64,000 nt of DNA from Aphanomyces cochlioides (lineage: Eukaryota > Oomycota > Saprolegniomycetes > Saprolegniales > Verrucalvaceae). Of the stretch, positions 43,641 to 52,651 are shown in pieces; position 1 is the stretch's first letter; every line of letters begins with the position of its first letter. The translations under genes were made by a program, and so were the position numbers. The notes under the pieces were generated by a model. The model saw only the letters and a program-made list of their open reading frames with translations, had not been told where the DNA came from and did no database searches. Location: NCBI GenBank assembly GCA_019828595.1, contig JAHQRK010000014.1:1364001-1428000 (forward strand), written 5' to 3'.

Positions 43641-44499
43641 AGATAGTCCCGTGTAGTTGTATAAAGACTTGGTGCGATGCCGTCCGTCGACTGAGGAAAC
43701 TTCAGAAAGGCATAGCCATGTTCGCCAGATTGCGTGCTACTGTACCATACTGGTACGTTGCTACTCGAACCTCAATGGACGAGATCGAGAATTGCCGTCG
43801 CGTGGTAGTCCCGCCATCTTTGATTATTCACGGCATTGACTCTCGAGGAATCCCACGCTACGCCACGTGGTCGCATGTTTTTCAGATTGGTCACACTTCT
43901 CAAGAGGAATTGTGACTCAAGGGACTGTCGTCATGTGGTGGTTCTGGCACCGTAGTCGACAACATTCTCGGTCAATTTGCCGCCGTCGCGCTGCCAACCA
44001 CGCCTGGACAACTGCACGATGGCTTGTCGCCCTCGAAAGAGATTGTCCAGCCGATGGAGCAAGTGCGGGCGAGGATGCATGGTCCATTTTCGCCATGTGC
44101 ATCCTACTCTTGTGACTCAACAGCGCCCATGTGAAAATCACTATGCAGATCAAAAATTTGGAAATCGCAGGCGCGGCAAAGCCACCGCGATGGGTGGATA
44201 TGGCCAAGGAACACTCTCCTTCTGGGTTCAAAATGATAGTTGGCGGGTGGACGAGACGGAACCATCAGCCGTCGTACAGTACATCGACCTCGACCGGCGC
44301 CAAGACGATGAGTCCCGACCGCCGCGTCGTCACCAACTCGACAACGTTTTCATGGCGATGCTACTCTCCACACGCATAATCACCCACACTATCGGGTGAC
44401 ATCGCAGCGCGTCCGAACTAATCATTCCTTGACACATTGGCGTGGCCACATTTCCTCTGTGGTTGATATCTCGAGCCAACGCGCAGATGGACTTGTTTG
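43641..44499 (+). other. Coding-like region, gene not resolved
   Basis: From ATG 43718 a frame reads MFARLRATVPYW and on to IIHGIDSRGIPRYATWSHVF. A second block at about 43920-44125 (GGSGTVVDNILGQFAAVALP) is also protein-like in another frame. An intron or frameshift near 43915 would join them. No family recognised, and no clear end before the ankyrin gene. Confidence 0.25.
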
Positions 44500-44685
44500 A
44501 TGGAATTTACTGAACTCTCCGCAGGACAGAGCATGTACACTTCATGGAGAAGAGTACGAGGTATGCTGCCGACGATGCACACACGAAGGATACAGTGGCG
44601 ATGTGACCAAGTAGTTGGAGTAGTACCCATGTGGAACTCATTTGCCATTTTTCAACACATGCAGCAGAAGGAAGGAGCATGCAAG

Positions 44686-46377
44686 ATGATGTCAGAGCAG
44701 GAAGCGTACACGTCGCTCGTCTACCGCGTCCTCTTCACGCCAGGGTACCTTGAGATCATCGCGGGCTTCCAAAATGGCATGTGCGATGACTTTGCACGCT
44801 TTGTCGACGTCACGCCGCCACGCCTTGTCCGCCACAACAAGAAACGCGTCAACTTTAGAGCAGCCAACTGCGACTTTCACCACAAAGTCGGCGAGGCCTA
44901 CAAAGCGCTCATGTACTGGCTGCCAGAGCATGGCATGGAACGGCTGCCGAAGCTCATTGCGTGGATGCCGCACCTTGGCCTCCTCACGACGCTCGTCGCC
45001 ATCTCGTACAACAACAGCACGCTCTTGGAATACCTCCACCGCAAGTTTGGCCTCGACACGTTCTGTGAGGACGTCCTCGACGTCGCGGCGTTCTCCGACA
45101 ACTTTGCCATATTCAGGCAGTTGGAAAGCTACGGCTTTGCACCGACAACCAACGAATGCCTCAACTTTGCCGTCGAGAACGGCAACCTCGAGATGATCAT
45201 CTACTTGACCCACAACTACCCTCAGTCCACCGCGTCCATTGATTCCCTCATCGTTGGGATCAGGCGCTATCATTTTGACCCCGTGCGGTATGTGACGATG
45301 CATGATCCGCAGCTCCTCGCGGACACGACGATGCCGCTGTCGACGCGGTTTTCCCATGCCGCGGTCGAAACGGGCCAAATCCGAACTTTGAAAGTGGTCG
45401 AAGAGCTCGGCTTCATGTTTTTGCCGTCGACGGTCGACAAGGCGGCATCCCTTGGCCATTTGCACATCGTGCAGTGGCTCCTCGAAGAAAAGCGCGCTCC
45501 TGGCCACACGTCGCGCGCCATGAACGAAGCGGCAGGGAATGGACATTTGGAAGTTGTGAAGTATCTTCACGCCCGCAACACCAATGCATGCACTCCAGAT
45601 GCGATGGACATGGCGGCGGGAAATGGCCACCTCCATGTCGTCCAGTGGCTCCATGAGAACCGAACGGAAGGGTGCACTGTGAACGCATTCAATCTGGCCG
45701 CAGGGAACAACCACTTGGACGTCATCCAGTGGCTTCTACACCATCGAAGTGAGGGCGGATCTGCCCATGCGATGGACTTGGCAGCGAAGAATGGCCACCT
45801 CGAGATGGTTCAGTGGCTCCACCACAACACCAACTACGGCTGCACGCCGCAAGCTGTCGACCATGCCGTCGAAGCCAACCACGTCCAAGTGGCCACGTGG
45901 CTTCTTCAAAACCGCCGCGAAGGTTGCTGCAAGTACGTCGTCGAGCGAGCAGTGCACAGCGGCAATCTCCAGATGCTCCAGTGGCTCTACTCCAACATCC
46001 CAAACGTTCAATTTGAAGAGCCGTTGGTCGTCGCGGCAGAGCGCGGCTATGTTGACATTCTCGCTTGGCTTTACGACATCGGCGAAGTGGATCGCGCGTA
46101 CTTGACGCATCCCGTCGTGCGAGCAGCTCAGTGTGGTCAACGAGAAGCAGTGCTTTGGTTCCTACGAACTGGAAGGGGAGGATGTCGGTGGTGCGGTAGT
46201 CGCGCTGCCGACCGGGCGAATTACGACTTGATGGCCAAATGGCTCGACACGGCCGCGACGGGCACAAAGCCATGCCGATCATGCCACACAGACATCGACG
46301 ACAATGATGGCGACGATGTCGAGTCGAACCAGAGCGATGTTTCCAACGACATGGACGACGACAGCGACATGGAGTGA
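44686..46377 (+). CDS. Ankyrin-repeat protein 1
   Basis: The frame is open from ATG 44500, but similarity to the second ankyrin gene begins at about 44707 (VYRVLF..GFQNGM against VFSVLF..SFQKGM), so ATG 44686 or 44689 is preferred (about 563 residues). The N-terminal 200 residues are a conserved family head (RLPKLIAWMPHLGL). Then come eight or more degenerate ankyrin units of the form AAGNGHLHVVQWLHENRTEGCT. The C-terminus has two CxxC pairs (CRWCG, CRSCH) and a very acidic tail. These form protein-binding surfaces; the family is greatly expanded in Saprolegniales. No signal peptide or membrane span. Confidence 0.85.
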   Translation: MMSEQEAYTSLVYRVLFTPGYLEIIAGFQNGMCDDFARFVDVTPPRLVRHNKKRVNFRAANCDFHHKVGEAYKALMYWLPEHGMERLPKLIAWMPHLGLLTTLVAISYNNSTLLEYLHRKFGLDTFCEDVLDVAAFSDNFAIFRQLESYGFAPTTNECLNFAVENGNLEMIIYLTHNYPQSTASIDSLIVGIRRYHFDPVRYVTMHDPQLLADTTMPLSTRFSHAAVETGQIRTLKVVEELGFMFLPSTVDKAASLGHLHIVQWLLEEKRAPGHTSRAMNEAAGNGHLEVVKYLHARNTNACTPDAMDMAAGNGHLHVVQWLHENRTEGCTVNAFNLAAGNNHLDVIQWLLHHRSEGGSAHAMDLAAKNGHLEMVQWLHHNTNYGCTPQAVDHAVEANHVQVATWLLQNRREGCCKYVVERAVHSGNLQMLQWLYSNIPNVQFEEPLVVAAERGYVDILAWLYDIGEVDRAYLTHPVVRAAQCGQREAVLWFLRTGRGGCRWCGSRAADRANYDLMAKWLDTAATGTKPCRSCHTDIDDNDGDDVESNQSDVSNDMDDDSDME

Positions 46378-46409
46378 GAGCTTCCAGTCGAGTACAATAT
46401 GTAGAGAAC

Positions 46410-46990
46410 ATGTTTGGGTCAGATCGCATGATCCTTGTAGGAATACATGACAGAGTGTACTATAATGCACATGAGAGGATCGCATGTTGTCAAGATGGAA
46501 GGACGGCAGTCCAGCGAGAAGTCGCTGTGATGCGGCGGTCGACCAGAGAAATCCAAGTGGCGTTATCAAACCCCTGACAGCGTGTAGCACGAGAGCAACG
46601 AGCACACGACCGAGATATCACCCCGTGGCCTCAGACAGGTTTTCTACCTCGATAAGCCTACGTGGCTAGGACAACACGCCTCAGACTTCAAGGCGACCAG
46701 TGAAAGGCTCAGAAGGGCAATCGACGCACGAGGGCATGTGCAAAGAGAACCAGCATGGGCGATTGACGATATTCAGTCGATTGCGTCTGTCTTGTCGTGG
46801 TTGAGCCATGAGGACACAGGTAAGCCAGAGGACTCTCCCTCGTTCGTCTGCCACGCTCTGGCATGAAAACTGTCCCCGTGCACTTGAATAAAAGCTTGGC
46901 AGATCCATCTTGACATGGCAAGCGTTGCAAATGCCCTGAGGGCGGAAATGGATCGTCAACGCGATGCGATGGCACGGCGTGCACGTCAGT
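46410..46990 (+). CDS. Possible spliced gene of unknown function
   Basis: Coding-like blocks follow the ankyrin gene: ATG 46410 (MFGSDRMILVGIHDRVYYNA) to about 46557, then after a possible acceptor gtgtag (46589) a block containing VFYLDKPTWLGQHASDFKAT and SIASVLSWLSHED up to a gtaagcc donor at about 46812. A later helical block (MASVANALRAEMDRQRDAMA, 46916-47003) ends at a gtgagt donor. Exon joins are not certain and no domain was recognised. Confidence 0.3.
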
Positions 46991-47003
46991 TGTTAGCTTC
47001 CAG

Positions 47004-47494
47004 GTGAGTCATAGCCCCCGTGACAAGTTGGAGTGTGACCGTCCAAGCCGACACTGACATCGAACTCCTCACTGCTTGTCATGCTTCGACTCTCACCTTC
47101 CTCTTCATGACAACATCGTGCATCGAAGGCAGCTTTGACGTGTTGGCTTCGTCGTTCCTCGCTTTCGTACGACACCCAATGGCAGATTCTTCCATGGTGT
47201 GACGGTCAACTGAACTGTTGAGTCACTCCGCGACACAAAACCACCACCGCTGTCTTGGACAAAATGGATGAAACCTCGCTGCGCCTGTCGTCGCATCCCA
47301 CTCTGCCTACTCAACAACGCCGTCAGTAAGATCCCAAACCACGACAAGCAACAGACCACAACGTCGGCAACGTCAGCGGCATATTCAAATCCGACTGGTG
47401 CAGTGCTGAGTTGGCATGGCCAACTCAAGAGCTCGAGCCTCTTCCTCGCCATTTCCATCTACATTCCAAGCAACAGCAAACAGCTTACCGTGTA
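47004..47494. other. No gene seen
   Basis: Mixed sequence up to the mariner insertion. If the preceding gene continues, the insertion may lie in it. Confidence 0.3.
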
Positions 47495-49274
47495 CTACTC
47501 TGTCCCGGAAAGTTTCTCTAGTATGTTTTTTTTGGTGTCCCGAAATGATCTTCCACTTTTATATTTCTATAATAAAACGAAGTGAAAATGAAAAGTATAT
47601 TCAAAACAAGTTAAAGCTCGCAGAATTCAACATCGTGAGGAATCCCAAGATTGTTGAACGTGGAGCACAATTCATGGACCGCCATTTCATCTTCCTTGCG
47701 GGCATACATTTCAGTGAGTAAGTCTTGAGCATTCTCGGCAATGGATATGGGCACAAGTTCAGGATCTCCAAAAGAGCCGTCGCGGCGAGCTTGAGCTTTT
47801 CCAGAGTGAGGAATTTTGAATTCATTGCCACCTCCATTTTCCATGATTGCTCGCATGACACAACGCAGGGTCGCAAAATTGTTCTGCAACTTTTCGGAAG
47901 ACAGCTCGTTGAAAGCATCTTCAACAGCAGTGACCAATTCATCCACATTTCGTGCAACTTTGCGATATTGCAAAGTTTGGATCGAGTTGAAAAAACCCAG
48001 ATCTAATATATTTAAATCTGGGCTTTTTGGTGGTTGATTTGACATCGTGATATTCCAACCATCAGCCTTGCAAGCCTCTGTCACATTCGGATCGCTCAAA
48101 CAGACATGCACCGGCGCATTATCTTGCTGGATGACAACAGAACGAGTTGACCCGGCAGGCCATTTGGACTTGATGGCGGGGATAACTTTTTCAATCAAAG
48201 TAGCACGGTAAACCGACCTTGTGACTGACACAGGCACGGTAATAAGGGTACCCTTTGGACGATTTTTACTTGAGCGTGCAGCTGGTTGGCGCTCAATAAA
48301 AGGCCATATGCCTATTTTGCCATCGAAAAACACACCAGTCAATTCATCGACTCTTGGTTCTGCAACTGCCGCCAGGAACATGATCTTTGGTATAAATCGC
48401 TGGTTGTGAATCGTCCTAACAGGACCCGTTTCGTCAGGGAGGAGGTATATCTTCTGGTCAATCTTGGCAAGGTAAAACCACTTTTCGTCCACGTGGACGA
48501 CATTGTTTAATGGTTTAAATGTGTAGTCAAGTGAGCCTTCAAACGGAACAAGATGGGCCAACGCAAACTCCAATCGTTGTTTATGGTGTTCATTTGTGAG
48601 ACGTGGCTTGAGTCGATTTGTAGTGCAGCGCAAAAATCCGGCCTTCTTTGCACGGTGGAGTATTGTCTTAGCAATTCCCGTTTCCTCAGCTAGCGTTCTC
48701 AAATTCTGGCGGAGATGGAATGACACCTTTCGAACGCGAGACTGTATTTCTGTCGGTGTCATTCCCTTTCGGCCAGAATTTGACTTTATCTTGCTGGTAA
48801 TTGCAGCCAAGGGTGTTCCATTGTTAAGTCCCATCTTGTACATCTTCCAAAGGTCAGCAATAGTTCTAGTTGAACGGCAATATTTCACTGCAACTTGCTT
48901 GAGAGCACCACGATTGAGTTTGCCTTCGGCTTGCATGGCAGATAATTCAGCACAAATGACGATTTTGTCGTCGTCAGACAAATTCGGACCCTTCTTGCCC
49001 ATGACAGTCGTCGGAAATTGCAATGGGGTAAAAGTGGCTTTGTCCACTTCTCAGCAATTGATTGGCCAAAAAATTATTTATTGTTCGATATGATTGGTCC
49101 ATTTTGGATAATGTGTCTTGCCTCGAAATGACTGACTCTGGCGACCATGAGCAATACTGTTGCAATTATTGGCAGAAATACTTTGATATCCATCAATTGC
49201 GCTCAATTACATTGAAAAATGGCCTTAATTTGGACCAATTACACTAAGTGGAAAAACATTTCGGGACAGAGTAG
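47495..49274 (-). mobile_element. Complete mariner-like element, plant/Stowaway-type (1780 bp)
   Basis: The inverted ends ctactctgtcccggaaagttt and (reversed) ctactctgtcccgaaatgttt match at 18 of 21 positions and are flanked by TA (47493-47494 and 49275-49276). It carries one uninterrupted transposase frame on the minus strand. The terminal sequence resembles plant Stowaway ends (ctccctccgtccc). Confidence 0.88.
47611..49002 (-). CDS. Mariner transposase, DD39D type, intact
   Basis: An uninterrupted frame of 463 residues from ATG 49002; an upstream GTG would add 15. An N-terminal helix-turn-helix region (residues 1-130) includes TRTIADLWKMY. The catalytic Asp residues are in VHVDEKWFYL, VVIQQDNAPVH and SPDLNILDLGFFNSIQ, with exactly 39 residues between the second and third. 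This DD39D spacing and the NQPPKSPDLN motif mark the plant-type mariner group. The frame is intact, the ends match and the target site is TA, so it could be active or recently active. Confidence 0.9.
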   Translation of the reverse strand: MGKKGPNLSDDDKIVICAELSAMQAEGKLNRGALKQVAVKYCRSTRTIADLWKMYKMGLNNGTPLAAITSKIKSNSGRKGMTPTEIQSRVRKVSFHLRQNLRTLAEETGIAKTILHRAKKAGFLRCTTNRLKPRLTNEHHKQRLEFALAHLVPFEGSLDYTFKPLNNVVHVDEKWFYLAKIDQKIYLLPDETGPVRTIHNQRFIPKIMFLAAVAEPRVDELTGVFFDGKIGIWPFIERQPAARSSKNRPKGTLITVPVSVTRSVYRATLIEKVIPAIKSKWPAGSTRSVVIQQDNAPVHVCLSDPNVTEACKADGWNITMSNQPPKSPDLNILDLGFFNSIQTLQYRKVARNVDELVTAVEDAFNELSSEKLQNNFATLRCVMRAIMENGGGNEFKIPHSGKAQARRDGSFGDPELVPISIAENAQDLLTEMYARKEDEMAVHELCSTFNNLGIPHDVEFCEL

Positions 49275-49276
49275 TA

Positions 49277-49590
49277 CCCCGAGGGCAACTGTCCATGTCG
49301 AATCCTGTGGTGATTAGTGGCGGTTATCTTCCCATATCCACCATCGAGCGGGACGTTTGGTCTCAAAAACGGGGTCAAACGTGATGCCTTGGTACGTAGA
49401 CCGCGTTGCTGATGTCTATTGGATCGTTTTGGGCCTGTCTGGACGACGATCTTGCTTCCAGAGTGGTTGCTTCATCGACTTTCTTGTCTCCTCTCTTGAT
49501 TTGTCCTCTCCGGACTTGCTGAATTAACAGAGTGGGATATTCAACAGCCAATCAAATGACGAGATTGAGGATATAGCGAATTCTGATTGG
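49277..49590. other. Upstream region of ankyrin gene 2, no other feature
   Basis: About 300 bp with no recognised frame. The motif gccaatcaaatga near 49548 is CCAAT-box-like, which is weak evidence. Confidence 0.3.
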
Positions 49591-50769
49591 ATGAGACAGA
49601 AAAGCCACAAATTCGTCAGATTTGAAAAGATGCTCGCCACGACACAACAGAGTCCCGTGTCGGTGGACGTCTCGACGGGAGAACCACCGCTGAAAGCGCC
49701 ACGGAAACGTCAAGAGAAGTATGGAGCTGTAGTCTTTAGCGTCCTGTTTTCGCGAGATATTTTCCAGACGATTGCGAGCTTCCAGAAAGGCATGTGCTAC
49801 GACTTTCGGCTCTTCATGTGGGTTGAACCGCCAACTCTCCAGAAGAAGAAGAACAAACGCGTCGAGCTCAGTGGAAGCAACGACTTTGACGAAAAGATCG
49901 AGATTGCATATTTTACGTTCTCCCCATGGCTTGCTCAAGTCGGATTCGACAGACTGCCAAAATTATTCACGTGGATGCCCCACCTCGGTCTTGTTTTGGC
50001 AGTCATTTCAGTCACGTACAGCAATATCAAGCTGCTGGATCACCTCCACCGCACATTTGGCCTAAGAAATCTCTGTGACAACTTGATCGATGTTGTTGCG
50101 TACAAACGCAACATGAAAATGTTCAAGGCACTCCTCGACCGAGGGTACATTGGCTCAACGTTTGAAGCTCTCAACTTTGCAGTCGAGCATGGCAACCGCG
50201 ATATGGTCCTTATGCTTTTACAATTCCGGCAACACGATACGTTTCACGACTTGAGTATTCTCACAGCTTGTCGGAATGGCCATTTGGAATTGATCGAGCT
50301 CATTGCTCTCATGGAAGTCAGCTATTTATCAAACGATGCCTGCCTCATTGCTGCTGTCGAGAGCAGTAGGTTGGAGCTCGTCGAGTATATCCACAGGTTG
50401 GGTGCACCGCTGTCAATGCAACTTGTCGACACAGCTGCCTCGAATGGTTGCATTGAGATTCTGCGCTGGCTTATTAACAAGCACGGCATGGAGGCCGAAA
50501 ATTGTCGTACTATGGACTTGGCAGCCGCCAATGGACACATTGATGCGCTTATTTTCTTGAATGCTCGTAAGTTTTCATGCTCAACTAAGGCACAACAAAC
50601 TATCGACGAGACGGAGCCAACGATTGTTCATTTTGTTTCACCTGAGTTTCCCTGCAGTCGAACGAGCCAAAACATTCAAGTCGAGCGGAAATTGACGTGC
50701 CAAACACAGCTCTGCCACCATAGTTCGCCACGTCGATGTTTGTCATTAAGGTCAAGTTGTGTAACTTGA
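49591..50769 (+). CDS. Ankyrin-repeat protein 2 with unusual C-terminus
   Basis: A 392-residue frame from ATG 49591. The head domain is shared with ankyrin protein 1 (RLPKLFTWMPHLGL; LNFAVEHGN). About five degenerate ankyrin units follow (ACRNGHLELIELI, AASNGCIEILRWL, AAANGHIDALIFL). The similarity stops near residue 330 (codons about 50580-50600). The last 60 or so residues come from sequence that elsewhere (37388-37640) is non-coding upstream DNA of the coiled-coil/TM gene. The protein is therefore truncated relative to protein 1 and ends in a chance tail, or an unseen intron skips it. Confidence 0.7.
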   Translation: MRQKSHKFVRFEKMLATTQQSPVSVDVSTGEPPLKAPRKRQEKYGAVVFSVLFSRDIFQTIASFQKGMCYDFRLFMWVEPPTLQKKKNKRVELSGSNDFDEKIEIAYFTFSPWLAQVGFDRLPKLFTWMPHLGLVLAVISVTYSNIKLLDHLHRTFGLRNLCDNLIDVVAYKRNMKMFKALLDRGYIGSTFEALNFAVEHGNRDMVLMLLQFRQHDTFHDLSILTACRNGHLELIELIALMEVSYLSNDACLIAAVESSRLELVEYIHRLGAPLSMQLVDTAASNGCIEILRWLINKHGMEAENCRTMDLAAANGHIDALIFLNARKFSCSTKAQQTIDETEPTIVHFVSPEFPCSRTSQNIQVERKLTCQTQLCHHSSPRRCLSLRSSCVT

Positions 50770-52110
50770 CACCTGTCAAGTCGTATAGTGTACGTCAACT
50801 GACTGGTGGAACTTGACGTACAGTTGACGTCAATGAACTCGAATCAGTTTGCCTTTCAAAACCAGGAGGACTGCCTTGCTTGGGTTGCTGTCGGGACCGC
50901 CCAAGTTTGTTGGCCACACGCAGGCAGCATCACTGACGAAGGTGGCGAAAGACATGGGATACTGTGCGAAAATTTGATTTTTTCCATGCGATGGAGGCGA
51001 CATTCTGCAGCCTCGGCCAACGCTCATTTCCGAATTTGCCACCGTTTTGACAAACCATGCAAGCCCAACTCAAGCAAGAAGACTACCCGATGGATGCCCA
51101 GAGACGCGAGCTCGATGCCACCAAGGCCGAGCTCCAGGCATGTCGCGAACAGCTCGAAAGCGCGCTCACCGAAGTCCAAGAGAAGGCGGAACACGTCGAC
51201 GTCATGGTGTCGTACTTCAACGACGTGGTGGAGGGACAACTGAAACCACAACTGCAGGAAGCAGAAACGACGGCAACTCAACTCCGCGACCAAGTGGCGG
51301 CGCTGTCGAATGACTTGGCCAGTGTCAAGTCTCAACTCACACAGAAGACCAAGGATACCGAACGCTTGAACGAGCAAGTCGCGGCGTTGACTAGTGAGCT
51401 CGAGGCAGCCAAGGGAGAAGTCTCGGCAAAAAACACGGCGACCATCTCGCTTGAAGACCAAGTGGCCGCACTCAAGACTGCCTTGCATGAGAAATCCCGC
51501 GCAGACGGCAACAAGATGGAGTGGATTTGGGTGTGCATTGTGAACCTCGTGGTTGCTGTCGTCGTCCATGCGTGGAGTCTCTTGGTGTCCGTCATGTTGT
51601 GGACGTGGACGACGACCGTGGTCGCCACAGACAAGAATGATCAAGACGTGAAGAGCGAGCGGTCGTTCGTCCGACGCATGTGTGGCTGCCCGTTGTTGGT
51701 CAGCGGCGTGGTTCTTATTTTGTTGCTTGGTATGGCCACGCTGCTAGCGACCAAATACGCCACGTTGACCCACACCTTGCACAACTTGACGAGTGACCCG
51801 TTGCCTTGGATGCCGTCTGGTTTGGCTGGAGACGCAATTCCTATGGTGGTCGATGGGACGTCGTCGGAGCCTTTGTTTGCTGACACGATGGCATTCTCTC
51901 GAGTCGACGATGGTGATGAGACGCCAGGTGAAGACGACGACCCAGAATTTGTCGAGAACGAGTTGGTGTCCCGACTGGGATCGATGGTGGGTACGACTGC
52001 TGGTTGCGTGTTGAAAGTCTGGGTGGGTTGGGCTCTCGTGTCGAGTCTTGTCCAGCTTTACACAGGGTGTAGATCGCCTTAACTTGAAAAAATATATCTA
52101 TATTGCATTG
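50618..52110 (+). repeat. Segmental duplication, copy Y (partner 37388-39065)
   Basis: The long match starts inside the ankyrin frame and covers the coiled-coil/TM gene and a few tens of bases beyond (acttgaaaa..attgcattgtacgaatgga). Confidence 0.8.
51057..52082 (+). CDS. Coiled-coil, multi-transmembrane protein, paralogue 2
   Basis: 341 residues from ATG 51057. It aligns with the 363-residue protein at 37954 throughout: coiled coil (1-150), span WIWVCIVNLVVAVVVHAWSL, second span (LLVSGVVLILLLGMATLLA), the same acidic DDGDETPGEDDDPEF loop and terminal hydrophobic segment. The shorter length comes from deletions after the first span (loss of a Trp/Cys-rich stretch) and before the last segment. 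Both copies are open, so both may be expressed. Function unknown. Confidence 0.7.
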   Translation: MQAQLKQEDYPMDAQRRELDATKAELQACREQLESALTEVQEKAEHVDVMVSYFNDVVEGQLKPQLQEAETTATQLRDQVAALSNDLASVKSQLTQKTKDTERLNEQVAALTSELEAAKGEVSAKNTATISLEDQVAALKTALHEKSRADGNKMEWIWVCIVNLVVAVVVHAWSLLVSVMLWTWTTTVVATDKNDQDVKSERSFVRRMCGCPLLVSGVVLILLLGMATLLATKYATLTHTLHNLTSDPLPWMPSGLAGDAIPMVVDGTSSEPLFADTMAFSRVDDGDETPGEDDDPEFVENELVSRLGSMVGTTAGCVLKVWVGWALVSSLVQLYTGCRSP

Positions 52111-52651
52111 TACGAATGGATGGAAGGGGGCATTTCATGTCGTATCCCCTAAGGCCAAACGAGAAATGACTTGATTTCGATGCGTTCATGATGTGATCCA
52201 TGGGTCGTCCTTCCATGAAAGGAAATAGAGAGAGCAAGGGGGGGGTAGATGCCCTAGTAGTTTACAAAAATTGCTTCTCCATTGCAATTTCTGTGCTTGG
52301 AGGAACATCGTACATACTGCTGCATCAAACTGCATATTAAACCATTCTCTTCTTTCAGAGTCTCTCTTGCTTAGATCTTCCATTCCTTCATGCTCTGGCA
52401 TCTGCTTTTGTCCTCCAAGCCACCTTCACTAGCGTTGCTGTGGACGACTTTCCATCATGGATCATCATCAGTCCGTCAAAATATTTATATGAGAAAATTA
52501 CTCAAAAACATAGCTATTAATAGTTTAAGATTGAATAATATTAAAATATTATTCAATCTTACTCATTAATGTAATTTTTGAAAAATTCAAATAATTTGAG
52601 CGAGTTTTACACTCTTCACGCTTGTGGAAATTGTGCAACTTCCATCGCGCC
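52111..52651. other. AT-rich intergenic region with a perfect hairpin
   Basis: Contains the 34-base palindrome at 52527-52560 (arms aagattgaataatatt, 2-base centre) just upstream of the CSA gene. Otherwise no features. The run gggggggt at about 52240 is low complexity. Confidence 0.5.

Noticed and set aside
44692..45714. 340-codon open frame on the minus strand
   Set aside because: Antisense to the ankyrin gene. Its regular charged pattern only mirrors the ankyrin repeats.
49591..50769. GTAAGT at about 50567 as a splice donor in ankyrin gene 2
   Set aside because: The codons across it still align with ankyrin protein 1 (NARK against HARN), so it is probably coding rather than a donor.
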